DNA of 64,000 nt from Bradyrhizobium sp. 170 (GCF_023101085.1 NZ_CP064703.1:5952001-6016000); one strand, 5' to 3'. Counted from the stretch's first letter, positions 7,693 to 15,101 are shown. Translations and numbers: made by a program. Notes: generated by a model from the letters alone, not told the origin.

Positions 7693-7899
7693 ATGTCCTC
7701 GGTTTCCCAGCCGAACGAACAGGACAGCGGTCTTGAAGCCGCCGTCGACCAGGCGATCTCCGTCTGCGACGGCGATCCGCGTGCGGCTGTTCGCGCGCTA
7801 ATCATTGCGAACAATCTCCTGGAATTGGAGATAGCGGAGTTGAGGAAGGCCGTATCGCATGCCTACACGCGCGGACGCTTTCGGACCTACACAGGATAG
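7693..7899 (+). CDS. Small SOS-regulated protein, paralogue of the gene at 61698-61907
   Basis: 68 residues. The conserved core is LEAAVDQAISVCDGDPRAAV, then RALIIANNLLELEIAELRKAVS and a tail rich in Arg/Gly/Tyr (YTRGRFRTYTG). It is entirely helical apart from the tail, with no catalytic motif. The 69-aa protein encoded at 61698-61907 is alike over its whole length. The LexA box upstream and the operon (98-aa gene, 29-aa ORF, SRAP, dinB) indicate a DNA-damage role, but the activity is unknown. Confidence 0.75.
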   Translation: MSSVSQPNEQDSGLEAAVDQAISVCDGDPRAAVRALIIANNLLELEIAELRKAVSHAYTRGRFRTYTG

Positions 7900-7921
7900 A
7901 GTTAGATGTGGTGAAATAGCG

Positions 7922-8218
7922 ATGAAACATCAGGACACGCGGTCTTTCATCACGGCTGACCAAGCCGAGCAGATGGGAGCCGACATGGCGATCCAGTTCA
8001 TGCTCATGACGCTATTTCAGCTCCTGTCGGAAATGGCGGATGACCCGCGTGGCCTCCGTACGGATATACATAGGGAACTTACCGATCTCGTGGCGAGCTA
8101 TAAGCTGCCACCGATGCCTGAGGATGCCGAGCGAAGGGTTCGAGCCGCCGCCCGCAAGATTCTCAACGGCATCACGATGCGATCATTTGAAGAGAACGGG
8201 GTGAGGAAGTCATCGTGA
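7922..8218 (+). CDS. Hypothetical protein in the SOS operon
   Basis: 98 residues, helical, starting MKHQDTRSFITADQAEQMG and rich in Met in its first half (MAIQFMLMTLFQLLSEMAD). It lies 22 bases after the 68-aa gene and overlaps the next ORF by 4 bases (GTGA). No family recognised. Its place before the SRAP and dinB genes suggests joint induction by DNA damage. Confidence 0.65.
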   Translation: MKHQDTRSFITADQAEQMGADMAIQFMLMTLFQLLSEMADDPRGLRTDIHRELTDLVASYKLPPMPEDAERRVRAAARKILNGITMRSFEENGVRKSS

Positions 8219-8304
8219 CGGCTGGACATGCAAACCAAGTGATGTTCGGTCACGCCGAGTGCCGCGGCCTGGCGATGTCGTTGCCCGTCGAGAGCGACCG
8301 CTGA
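8215..8304 (+). CDS. 29-residue ORF linking to the SRAP gene
   Basis: GTG 8215 overlaps the previous stop by 4 bases, and its TGA (8302-8304) is directly followed by the ATG of the split SRAP gene. The product, MTAGHANQVMFGHAECRGLA then MSLPVESDR, has no known relative. The 4-base overlap before it and abutting start after it support real translation, perhaps mainly for coupling. Confidence 0.45.
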   Translation: MTAGHANQVMFGHAECRGLAMSLPVESDR

Positions 8305-8315
8305 ATGTGCAATCT
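8305..8315 (+). pseudogene. 5' end of the SRAP/YedK gene, cut by the composite insertion
   Basis: ATG TGC AAT CT encodes the M-C-N-L start of SRAP proteins, whose Cys2 is the catalytic, DNA-crosslinking residue. The rest of the gene resumes in frame at 12937 (AAT CTC TAT TCG). AATCT is present at both junctions (8311-8315 and 12937-12941), consistent with a 5-bp target or crossover duplication. Confidence 0.85.
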
Positions 8316-8333
8316 ATATTATGCCGATCTCCG

Positions 8334-8402
8334 TATTATGCCGCGCCGATGCGCATTCCCGAGGACAGGGGCGCAATCTCGGCGCGGCATGTCGGCATAA
8401 TC
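8334..8402. repeat. Relic RIT terminal repeat
   Basis: 69 bases with the same layout as the intact element's ends: arms TATTATGCCGCG and GTCGGCATAATC around a 45-base centre. The centre differs from that of the intact element (9590-9634), so it comes from a related but different RIT type. A recombinase 3' end overlaps it, exactly as at 9645. Confidence 0.65.
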
Positions 8403-8463
8403 AGAGCGCCTCGAGGAATGCGAGCAGCTTGTCGCCGGGGCGAGAGTGGCCGGGCTTTGCCAT
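8401..8463 (-). pseudogene. Last 20 codons of a RIT recombinase
   Basis: Reading 8463 to 8401 gives GHSRPGDKLLAFLEAL and stop. The intact third recombinase ends GRFRPNDKLLAFLEAL. Everything upstream of this tail has been lost. Confidence 0.7.
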
Positions 8464-8504
8464 CGCCCGTCACAGCAAGAATCTGTTTGTGCGCCGGTTG
8501 GCGA

Positions 8505-8969
8505 TCAAGAGCCGGTTGTCTCCCCGCTGGGCGTGGCGCGGAGGGCGAATATTTCCTTGGCTGCGAACAGGCCGTTGAGCGCGGCCGGGAAGCCGGCATA
8601 GACGGCCATCTGCATGATGACCTCGGTGATCTCTTCACGGCTCAGGCCGACGTTCAGGCCAGCCTCGATGTGAACCTTGAGCTGAGGGCTGGCATTGCCG
8701 AGCGCGGTTAACGCGGCAATGGTCGCGATCTCACGGGCCCGCAGATCGAGGCCGGGGCGGGAATAGATATCGCCGAAGGGGAACTCGATCACATAGCGCG
8801 CGAAATCGGGCGCGATGTCCGCCAGCGCCGTGATGACGTTATGCCCAGCCTTGCCGTCAATCTCATCTAGTGCTCGCCGCCCGCGCTCGAGCCGGCTTTC
8901 TTGCGGCGAGAAGACCGGTGCGGGGGGTGCGCATGCGGGTTGAGCCTGTGCTTTCGTGGACTGCGTCAT
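8505..8969 (-). CDS. Carboxymuconolactone decarboxylase family protein
   Basis: 154 residues from ATG 8969 (GGAGC ribosome site). The helical CMD fold is recognisable: AREIATIAALTALGNASPQL, KVHIEAGLNVGLSREEITEV, MQMAVYAGFPAALNGLFAAK. It lacks the CxxC of AhpD, so it is closer to the gamma-carboxymuconolactone decarboxylase type than to the peroxidase partner. The MerR gene starts upstream on the same strand and probably controls it. Both are cargo inside the composite insertion. Confidence 0.85.
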   Translation of the reverse strand: MTQSTKAQAQPACAPPAPVFSPQESRLERGRRALDEIDGKAGHNVITALADIAPDFARYVIEFPFGDIYSRPGLDLRAREIATIAALTALGNASPQLKVHIEAGLNVGLSREEITEVIMQMAVYAGFPAALNGLFAAKEIFALRATPSGETTGS

Positions 8970-9333
8970 GATTTTTGCTCCTTGTTCTCGTGCCGGCGTA
9001 GCCAGCAATCTTGGTGTCGAGAACGAGAAGGCACGCTTGCAGTTCGGCAGCGTGGGCACGGACGGCCGCACGGTGGCGCTCCAGAAGCTCGCGACGCTCA
9101 GCCTCAGTGCCGACGCCGCGCTCCCGCAGTGCTGCGTAGCGCAGCATGTCCCGGATCGGCATCCCGGTCGTCTTCAGACGGCCGAGAAACTCGATCCAGG
9201 TCAGGATCGATGCGTCGTAATCCCGATGGCGCGATTGGTTGCGGTCAGCATAGGGCAGCAGCCCGATCCGCTCATAGTAACGAATCGTATGTGCTGTCAG
9301 TCCCGAGCGTTTCGCCAGTTCACCAATCTTCAT
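8863..9333 (-). CDS. MerR family regulator
   Basis: 156 residues from ATG 9333 (GAAGGG before it). The N-terminal winged helix is MKIGELAKRSGLTAHTIRYY then ERIGLLPYADRNQSRHRDYD, followed by a dimerisation helix ending LLVLDTKIAGYA. Family members stop about here. This frame instead reads on for about 40 basic residues through the start of the decarboxylase gene, overlapping it by 107 bases, so the original stop was probably lost. MerR proteins next to CMD genes usually answer to an organic or oxidative signal; none can be named. Confidence 0.8.
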   Translation of the reverse strand: MKIGELAKRSGLTAHTIRYYERIGLLPYADRNQSRHRDYDASILTWIEFLGRLKTTGMPIRDMLRYAALRERGVGTEAERRELLERHRAAVRAHAAELQACLLVLDTKIAGYAGTRTRSKNHDAVHESTGSTRMRTPRTGLLAARKPARARAASTR

Positions 9334-9577
9334 GAGCACCCTTCTCGATCAACGACGCAACGGAAGCTAGGGGTTCGAGCGCGCTCTAAGTCAAGAGGAA
9401 ATCGCATCACAGTGATTCGAGCACCAGCACGCTGTCTCCGACGGGGTGGTGCATCGCTGCGATTTGGAACAGGCAAATGGACAAACAAGGTCTGTTCGCC
9501 GCTCGGCGAAGTGAGCCTGCCCGGCGACTGCTAAGCTTGAAGCCAATTCATTTTCGGCAGGGGGCAGGGAGGGGGCC
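9334..9577. other. Region between MerR gene and the RIT left end
   Basis: No supported gene. Just before the terminal repeat a purine-rich run (GGGGGCAGGGAGGGGG) is present. The divergent promoter of the MerR gene should lie in its right part. Confidence 0.3.
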
Positions 9578-9646
9578 GATTATGCCGACCGTTGGCTCAG
9601 GACGGCCTCAGGCGGCGGCGATCGCTGCTTTGGAGTCGGCATAATC
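9578..9646. repeat. RIT left terminal inverted repeat (69 bp)
   Basis: Arms GATTATGCCGAC and GTCGGCATAATC around a 45-base centre. Its reverse complement matches 12829-12897 at 61 of 69 positions by hand count. The end therefore contains a small inverted repeat nested within the large one. Confidence 0.85.
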
Positions 9647-10634
9647 ACAGTGCCTCCAGAAATGCGAGAAGCTTATCATTCGGTCGAAAACGACCGGCAG
9701 TAGCTACCGCTGGAGCTGTAGCGGCCAGTGCGCGTTCCTTGATTCCCATATCAGCGTGTAGGTAGATGTGGGTGGTTTCGACCTGCTCATGGCCGAGCCA
9801 AAGTGCTATCACCGAAGTCTCAACTCCCGCCCGCAGCAGTCGCATCGCGGCGCTGTGACGCAACACATGCATGCTGATGGTTTTCTGTCCCAACGACGGA
9901 CAGGCGCGGGTGGCGATCTGAACGTATTTGGCGAGCCGATGTTCGACGGCGTCACGGCTGAGTGACGTCCCCGACTGGGTGACGAAAAGTGGCTCCGCCG
10001 GTTGACCAGCGCGCTCAGCGAGCCAAACACGCAGGAGGGCGACCATGCCCGACGTAATCGGTGTGATCCGCAACTTCCGTCCTTTCCCCATGCAACTGAC
10101 ATGCGCGCCAGTGCCGAGATGAACATCGCTGATGCGAAGGCCGATCAATTCTGACGCACGCAGGCCCGTTTGGGCCGCGAGCGTAAGCAGGGTATGGTCG
10201 CGCCGCCCGGTCCAGGTCGAGCGGTTGGGTGCGCGGAACAGCGCATCGAGTTCTGGTTCGATCAGGAAAGTGACGAGCCTCCGGTCGAAACGCTTGCGTG
10301 GAATGGCAAGCACGCGTTCGATTATGGCGGCATGCTCGGGATGTCGAAACGCTGCGTACCGGAACAGCGAACGGACGGCGGCAAGTCGAGCGTTGCGAGT
10401 GCGCGCACTATTCTCCCGCTGCTTCTCAAGATGGTCGAGGAAGGCGCCGATGAGCGGCGCATCAAGATCGTCGATGTCTAGCTTCGATGGTTCGACGTCT
10501 TTCCTCGCGGACGCGAAGACCAGCAGCAGCCGCAGCGTGTCCCGGTAGGCCGCAAGTGTATGGGGACTAGCTTGGCGCTGGCAGATGAGGCGTTCCGTGA
10601 AGAACGCTTGCAGGGTTGGGGCAAGTGCGGTCAT
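9645..10634 (-). CDS. ritC: Tyrosine recombinase, third gene of the RIT trio
   Basis: 329 residues. The N-terminal SAM-like DNA-binding domain spans about 1-110 (RLICQRQASPHTLAAYRDTL). The catalytic domain shows TGLRASEL (Arg I), GKGRK (Lys), HVLRH (His-x-x-Arg), GHEQVETTHIY (His and the nucleophile Tyr). The start overlaps the previous stop as ATGA, and its own stop lies within the left terminal repeat. It acts with the two upstream recombinases in cutting and joining element ends; individual roles in RIT elements are not settled. Confidence 0.9.
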   Translation of the reverse strand: MTALAPTLQAFFTERLICQRQASPHTLAAYRDTLRLLLVFASARKDVEPSKLDIDDLDAPLIGAFLDHLEKQRENSARTRNARLAAVRSLFRYAAFRHPEHAAIIERVLAIPRKRFDRRLVTFLIEPELDALFRAPNRSTWTGRRDHTLLTLAAQTGLRASELIGLRISDVHLGTGAHVSCMGKGRKLRITPITSGMVALLRVWLAERAGQPAEPLFVTQSGTSLSRDAVEHRLAKYVQIATRACPSLGQKTISMHVLRHSAAMRLLRAGVETSVIALWLGHEQVETTHIYLHADMGIKERALAATAPAVATAGRFRPNDKLLAFLEAL

Positions 10635-11554
10635 GCGGCACCTCCGAGGTGCCGCTCCAAACGATCACCAACCAGCGTCAGCAACTCCGGCGCAGCTGAG
10701 ATATACCAGTATGTGCTGACGGGATCGACGTGGCCGAGGTAGGTCGACAGCAACGCGATCCGGTTCCCCGGCTCCCTGCCATCTCGATATCCGTCAAGGA
10801 TGGTATTGACGGCAAATCCGTGCCGCAGGTCATGCAGCCTCGGACGGCATGAGGCAGAGCGCGGCTTGAGGCCGGCGACATCCACAATTTGACGAAAGAC
10901 GGGCTGGACGCCCATGTAGCGGAACCTGGTGCCAACCGTAGTGACCAGCAGTGCCGGCGTATTCGACGAGTTTTTCGGACGGTCGTCTCGACGCAGATAA
11001 TCAACCAGTGCAGCCACGGTGCTCGGATGCAGCGGCAATTGGCGAGACTTGCCGAACTTTGCGTTCCGAATGGTGAGTAGTCCAATGACGGAGTCAAAAT
11101 CGTCGCGGTCGAGGCCGATCGCTTCCCCAACCCGCATGCCGGTCACTGCAAGCAAAGCGATCAATGTCCGAAATGTCGCCACTCGGTGCGGTGCCCGCAG
11201 CGTCCCGGCTGCGGCGATGAGGGCCGCGATATCCGACTCCGAATATAGGTAGGGGGTGGCCCGGCCTTTTTGCTGCACCAGCAAGTGTGTCGGGGGCACC
11301 TCGGTCGCGGGGTCGATCCCGCGCAGGTGTTTAGCGAAGCGGCGAACAACGGAAAGCCGGGCAAACGCCCAGGTTCGACCGCGCTTAGGGAGTGTCGCCC
11401 AAGCGAGCGCCGCCTCGGTTGTCAGATGGTCTTCGCCACGATCCTCGACGAAGGTGAGAAACTGACCGAGTAGTTTCTCGGCTCGATAGAGCTTAAAGCC
11501 GAGGGCGCGGCGAACCGCAAAATAGTCAGCGAGAGCTTTGCGGAGAGCGTTCAT
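10631..11554 (-). CDS. ritB: Tyrosine recombinase, second gene of the RIT trio
   Basis: 307 residues from ATG 11554, which overlaps the upstream stop as ATGA and follows GGGAGA. The longer frame to 11572 would overlap more and has no better ribosome site. Catalytic motifs: TGMRVGEA (Arg), KFGKSR (Lys), HDLRHGF (His-x-x-Arg), GHVDPVSTYWY (His, Tyr). The N-terminal part starts MNALRKALADYFAVRRALGF, typical of the middle gene in these trios. Confidence 0.9.
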   Translation of the reverse strand: MNALRKALADYFAVRRALGFKLYRAEKLLGQFLTFVEDRGEDHLTTEAALAWATLPKRGRTWAFARLSVVRRFAKHLRGIDPATEVPPTHLLVQQKGRATPYLYSESDIAALIAAAGTLRAPHRVATFRTLIALLAVTGMRVGEAIGLDRDDFDSVIGLLTIRNAKFGKSRQLPLHPSTVAALVDYLRRDDRPKNSSNTPALLVTTVGTRFRYMGVQPVFRQIVDVAGLKPRSASCRPRLHDLRHGFAVNTILDGYRDGREPGNRIALLSTYLGHVDPVSTYWYISAAPELLTLVGDRLERHLGGAA

Positions 11555-12774
11555 GCGATGTCTCCCGGCCAAGGGCGGGCGATCGACCGCAGAGCATCGC
11601 GATCGACCTTGGCGTAAATCGATGTCGTAATAGCGTTGCGGTGGCGCAGGAGTTGTCCGATCTCGGGCAGCGATGCACCGCCGCGTAGCATCAGAGTCGC
11701 CGCGGTGTGACGCAGCCGGTGAGCATGGATCGGTTCAATGCCGCACCGTTCGCTAGCGTGGCGAACAATCTGCGTTACCGCGCCAGTGGTGAGAGCATGG
11801 TGCGGAGCTGTGATCCGTGCAAACACTGTGCGGCCTTGCGTGCTTGCGGGACGGCCGTGACGCAAGTAAGCCGCAATTGCTTCGCCGACATCCGCGGGCA
11901 AAGGCAATCGTTCGGTGCGATTGCCCTTGCTGTGAGCAATCACGATCTCGCCGGCTCGCCAATCGATGTGCTCAAGTTGCAGTTTGGCGACTTCGCCTGC
12001 CCGCAGGCCCAGGCGAACAAGCATGGTCAGGACCGCGAAGTCACGACAGCCACTTCGGGTGCTGGCGTCGCAGGACGCCAGAAGGCGCTGCACCTGGTCA
12101 GAGGCCAATCCCTTCGGCAATCCGGTTAATCGCCGACCGGGAACGGTCGGCACCGCAGACACCAGCGACCGATCGATAGCGCCGTCGACGTAAAGAAAAC
12201 CGAGTAGTGATCGAAGGGCCGTCACCGTCAGCCCGGCCGTCCCAGGGCTGAGGCGGGAGCACTTTGTCACTACAAAAGAAATGACATCAGCCGCTGTCAG
12301 GCTTCGAAGGTCCAGAGCAAGGCCGTCCGGCAAGACCCTGGTTTGAAGGAAGGGACGCATCAGTTCAACATACCTGGACGCTGACGCATCCTTGATGCCA
12401 CGTTCAAGTATCAAGTAACCTCGGTATCGCGCCAGGGCCGCTTCAAGCACTCCGCTGGCCGGCGGCAACAAAGCCGCAGGTGCGGTCCCAAGACCGCGCA
12501 GGTAACCGAGGATCGGCTGCATCGCTCTGATAGAGCGAAGAAAACTGTAACCAGCTTCATGACGGCTGCGCTGAAACCGCTCTACTTCCTTTGCGCATAG
12601 TTCCCCTACACCGAGCCCCTCGCTCACAAGCCAATTGCTCAGCTGATTTAGCAGCAACAAATGAAAGCGGGCCTGCTGTGGGCTATAGCCTTGTCGTGTC
12701 AGGTGGTCGGCAAACCCGGTCGCGAATGCCGAAAGCGGACCCGAAATCCTAACTCGTGACAGATCAATCAACAT
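11551..12774 (-). CDS. ritA: Tyrosine recombinase, first gene of the RIT trio
   Basis: 407 residues from ATG 12774, with GGGAGG 5 bases upstream; the ORF is open to 12825 but without a comparable ribosome site. It has a long N-terminal region, then a SAM-like domain and a catalytic domain with LGLRAGEV (Arg), HSKGNR (Lys), HRLRHTAA (His-x-x-Arg) and RHRNAITTSIY (His, Tyr). The promoter should lie between 12775 and the right terminal repeat, so end binding could regulate expression. Confidence 0.9.
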   Translation of the reverse strand: MLIDLSRVRISGPLSAFATGFADHLTRQGYSPQQARFHLLLLNQLSNWLVSEGLGVGELCAKEVERFQRSRHEAGYSFLRSIRAMQPILGYLRGLGTAPAALLPPASGVLEAALARYRGYLILERGIKDASASRYVELMRPFLQTRVLPDGLALDLRSLTAADVISFVVTKCSRLSPGTAGLTVTALRSLLGFLYVDGAIDRSLVSAVPTVPGRRLTGLPKGLASDQVQRLLASCDASTRSGCRDFAVLTMLVRLGLRAGEVAKLQLEHIDWRAGEIVIAHSKGNRTERLPLPADVGEAIAAYLRHGRPASTQGRTVFARITAPHHALTTGAVTQIVRHASERCGIEPIHAHRLRHTAATLMLRGGASLPEIGQLLRHRNAITTSIYAKVDRDALRSIARPWPGDIA

Positions 12775-12828
12775 CAAAGCCTCCCTTCGATTGGCAAGAG
12801 GGAGGCTATACGCGGTAGCCATCAATCG

Positions 12829-12897
12829 GATTATGCCGACTCCATCGCAGCGATCGCCGCCGCCCGAGCCCGCTCTGAGCTAATGGTCGGCATAATC
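12829..12897. repeat. RIT right terminal inverted repeat (69 bp)
   Basis: Partner of 9578-9646 in inverted orientation, with the same 12-base arms and a 45-base centre differing at 8 positions. Confidence 0.85.
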
Positions 12898-12912
12898 CAG
12901 AGGTCGGCATAG

Positions 12913-12944
12913 TAGAGATTATGCCGACGTCGGCATAATCTCTA
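12913..12944. repeat. 32-bp perfect palindrome at the right junction
   Basis: Each half is TAGAGATTATGCCGAC and its exact reverse complement. It repeats the arm sequence of the RIT ends and runs into the resumed SRAP codons at 12937. It may be two element ends joined head to head, left by an earlier event. Confidence 0.75.
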
Positions 12945-13656
12945 TTCGATCACGACAAACCAGGCCGCCATCATCGCGCTGTTTCGCGTCGTGAACCGAT
13001 ACGTTGGCAACCTGGCACCGATGCCGGGGGTTTTTCCCGATTATAAGGCACCGATCGTGCGCAATGGGACCGAGGGCCGCGAACTCGCTACGGCGCGGTG
13101 GGGCATGCCGTCATCGCAGCACGCCCTGATGGAAGCCACCAAGAAGCGTGCCGCAAAGCTCGAAGCGAAAGGTAGACCCGTCGATTTCAAGCAGTTGCTG
13201 CGGATGGAACCGGACGGCGGCACGACCAACATCCGCAACGTGAAGAGCAAGCACTGGACGCGATGGCTGGAAGCCGAAAACCGCTGCGTGGTGCCGTTCA
13301 ACTCCTTCAGCGAATTCAACAAGGCCGAGGGCGGCGATATCTGGTTCGCGCTCGATGAGACCCGTCCCCTCGCCTGCTTCGCCGGCATCTGGACCAACTG
13401 GACGTCCGTCCGGAAGGTCAAGGAAGGTGAGACGACCAACGACATCTTCGCGTTCCTCACGACGGAGGCGAATGCCGAGGTTGGCGCTATCCACCCGAAG
13501 GCAATGCCGGTGATCCTGACAACGCCAGACGAAGTCGAGACCTGGATGACGGCCCCTCCGGACGATGCCCTGAAACTCCAGCGGCCGCTGCCGGACGAGA
13601 CACTTCGGATCGTCGCCCGCGGCGTCAAGGAAGATCCGGCCGGACCAGCAACGTGA
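12937..13656 (+). pseudogene. SRAP/YedK-type gene lacking its start and catalytic Cys2
   Basis: From AAT CTC TAT TCG at 12937 the frame reads NLYSITTNQAAIIALFRVVN and continues through the whole SRAP domain, including ARWGMPS, RCVVPFNSFSEF, FAGIWTNW and AIHPKAMPVIL. SRAP proteins (YedK/HMCES) use Cys2 to crosslink abasic sites in single-stranded DNA. Here M1-C2 lie 4.6 kb away at 8305. The first usable start is GTG 12991, which would yield a 221-residue protein without the active-site Cys. The stop overlaps the dinB start by 4 bases. Confidence 0.85.
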
Positions 13657-14756
13657 CGATCGAGGACGACGACCAGGCGAGGCCCTCGCCCCGTCAGCGC
13701 AAGATCATCCACATCGACATGGATGCGTTCTACGCATCGGTCGAGCAACGTGACAATCCGGATCTCCGCGGCAAGCCGGTGGCCGTTGGCGGATCCCGCG
13801 AGCGGGGCGTCGTGGCAGCCGCGAGCTACGAAGCCCGCAAATTCGGTGTCCGGTCGGCCATGCCTTCGGTGACAGCCAAGCGGCAGTGCCCAGACCTGAT
13901 CTTCGTCAAGCCTCGCTTCGAGGTCTACAAGGCGGTCTCCCAGCAAATCCGGGAGATCTTCGCAGAGCACACGCCGATCATCGAGCCGTTGTCACTGGAC
14001 GAGGCCTACCTCGACGTGACCGAAAATCTGCAGAGCATTCCGTTAGCCCGGGACGTCGCGTTCGCGATCCGCGCGAAGATCAAGGAGGTAACCGGCCTCA
14101 ACGCTTCGGCCGGCATCTCCTACAACAAGTTTCTGGCCAAGCTCGCCTCCGACCACCGCAAGCCTAACGGCCAGTACGTCATCACGCCCGAGATGGGCCC
14201 GGCATTCGTAGAAACCTTACCGGTCGGCAAATTCCACGGTATCGGGCCTGCGACCAGCGCCAAGATGAATGCACTGGGGCTCTACACAGGGCTCGATATG
14301 CGCAATCAATCACTCGAATTTATGCAGACCAATTTCGGCAAGGCCGGAAGCTACTACTACTGGATCTCGCGGGGCGTCGATAATCGCGAGGTCCGCGCGG
14401 ACCGAATCCGGAAGTCGGTCAGCGCAGAGAATACTTTCTCCAACGACCTGACCGAGTTCGAAGCAATGGCCGCCGAACTGCAGCCACTGATCGACAAGGT
14501 CTGGCAGCACTGCGAAGACAAGGGCACGCGGGGCCGGACAGTAACGCTGAAGGTCAAATTTGCAGACTTCGAGATTATGACACGCAGCAGGTCTGCCCCC
14601 GCCGTCGTGTCGAGTAGAGGCGATCTGGAGCGCTTGGCAGTCAGCCTGCTCGAGAACGAAATGCCTCTGCCAAGACCGGTGCGACTCTTAGGCATCTCAC
14701 TCTCATCGCTACAAACCGAAGATGGCGCTGAGCCACAACTGGATCTGCCAATCTGA
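13653..14756 (+). CDS. dinB: DNA polymerase IV (Y-family translesion polymerase)
   Basis: 367 residues. HIDMDAFYASVEQRDNP carries the first catalytic Asp, and SLDEAYLDVT carries the catalytic Asp-Glu pair. SAGISYNKFLAKLASD and the helix-hairpin-helix region GIGPATSAKM follow, then a little-finger domain. The final QLDLPI is a beta-clamp binding motif. GTG 13653 overlaps the SRAP stop (GTGA), so both belong to the SOS operon headed at 7646. The insertion upstream now separates dinB from that LexA promoter; its present promoter is unknown. Confidence 0.92.
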   Translation: MTIEDDDQARPSPRQRKIIHIDMDAFYASVEQRDNPDLRGKPVAVGGSRERGVVAAASYEARKFGVRSAMPSVTAKRQCPDLIFVKPRFEVYKAVSQQIREIFAEHTPIIEPLSLDEAYLDVTENLQSIPLARDVAFAIRAKIKEVTGLNASAGISYNKFLAKLASDHRKPNGQYVITPEMGPAFVETLPVGKFHGIGPATSAKMNALGLYTGLDMRNQSLEFMQTNFGKAGSYYYWISRGVDNREVRADRIRKSVSAENTFSNDLTEFEAMAAELQPLIDKVWQHCEDKGTRGRTVTLKVKFADFEIMTRSRSAPAVVSSRGDLERLAVSLLENEMPLPRPVRLLGISLSSLQTEDGAEPQLDLPI

Positions 14757-14804
14757 CGCAGCGTGGATTATGACTCCGCGTCGGCGATCAAAGCCCTGCA
14801 GGGG

Positions 14805-14827
14805 AAAGCCCGGCACGGCCGGCTTTT
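14805..14827 (+). terminator. Probable terminator after dinB
   Basis: AAAGCC...GGCTTTT hairpin with a GC-rich stem and short T run, about 50 bases after the dinB stop. Confidence 0.6.
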
Positions 14828-14925
14828 CAGCGCCACCCCGAGGGAGGAGACGCACCGCATGTTCTCTAAAAGCGATTGCTTCTGGTTCGCGAGCTAAGAA
14901 TGGAGCTGCGGGCGCACGCTACTCA

Positions 14926-15101
14926 TTAGGAGGTAGCCGCACCGGCTGACGACGACGCGTGCCGATGATACGACTTGATTGCCTCAATGGTCGCTTGAAA
15001 GAATTGGAAAGACCATCGTAGGTGAGACACGTTGCTTTTGCACAACCAAGATCAACGTTTTCATTTCGCCAGTCAAATCGCTGGCGCTCGGTCGCATTCA
15101 T
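14926..15101 (-). pseudogene. Small gene, probably frameshifted
   Basis: From ATG 15101 the frame reads MNATERQRFDWRNENVDLGC then AKATCLTYDGLSNSF. In another frame the sequence continues QATIEAIKSYHRHASSSAGA to a TAA at 14926, giving a plausible 58-residue helical protein. Loss of one C near 14999 would explain the shift. The uninterrupted frame ends at 14919 with a less natural basic tail. Family unknown; moderately speculative. Confidence 0.35.

Larger units (their letters stand above)
9578..12897 (-). mobile_element. RIT element: recombinases in trio with terminal inverted repeats
   Basis: Three consecutive minus-strand tyrosine recombinase genes overlapping by 4 bases each, flanked by 69-bp inverted repeats, is the defining layout of RIT elements. 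Transcription runs from the right end to the left end. All three genes have intact catalytic residues and the element looks complete and recent. Confidence 0.85.
8316..12936. mobile_element. Composite RIT-type insertion splitting the SRAP gene
   Basis: 4,621 bases between the two halves of the SRAP gene. From left to right: a relic RIT end with the last codons of a recombinase gene, a decarboxylase/MerR pair, and a complete RIT element with 69-bp terminal repeats. The outermost left bases (about 8316-8333) match the reverse complement of 12898-12916, so the terminal repeat continues beyond the 69-bp core on both sides. It behaves as one unit that landed in codon 5 of SRAP. Confidence 0.75.

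Noticed and set aside
8259..9534. Several plus-strand open frames across the decarboxylase and MerR genes
   Set aside because: All are antisense shadows of genes with clear family motifs.
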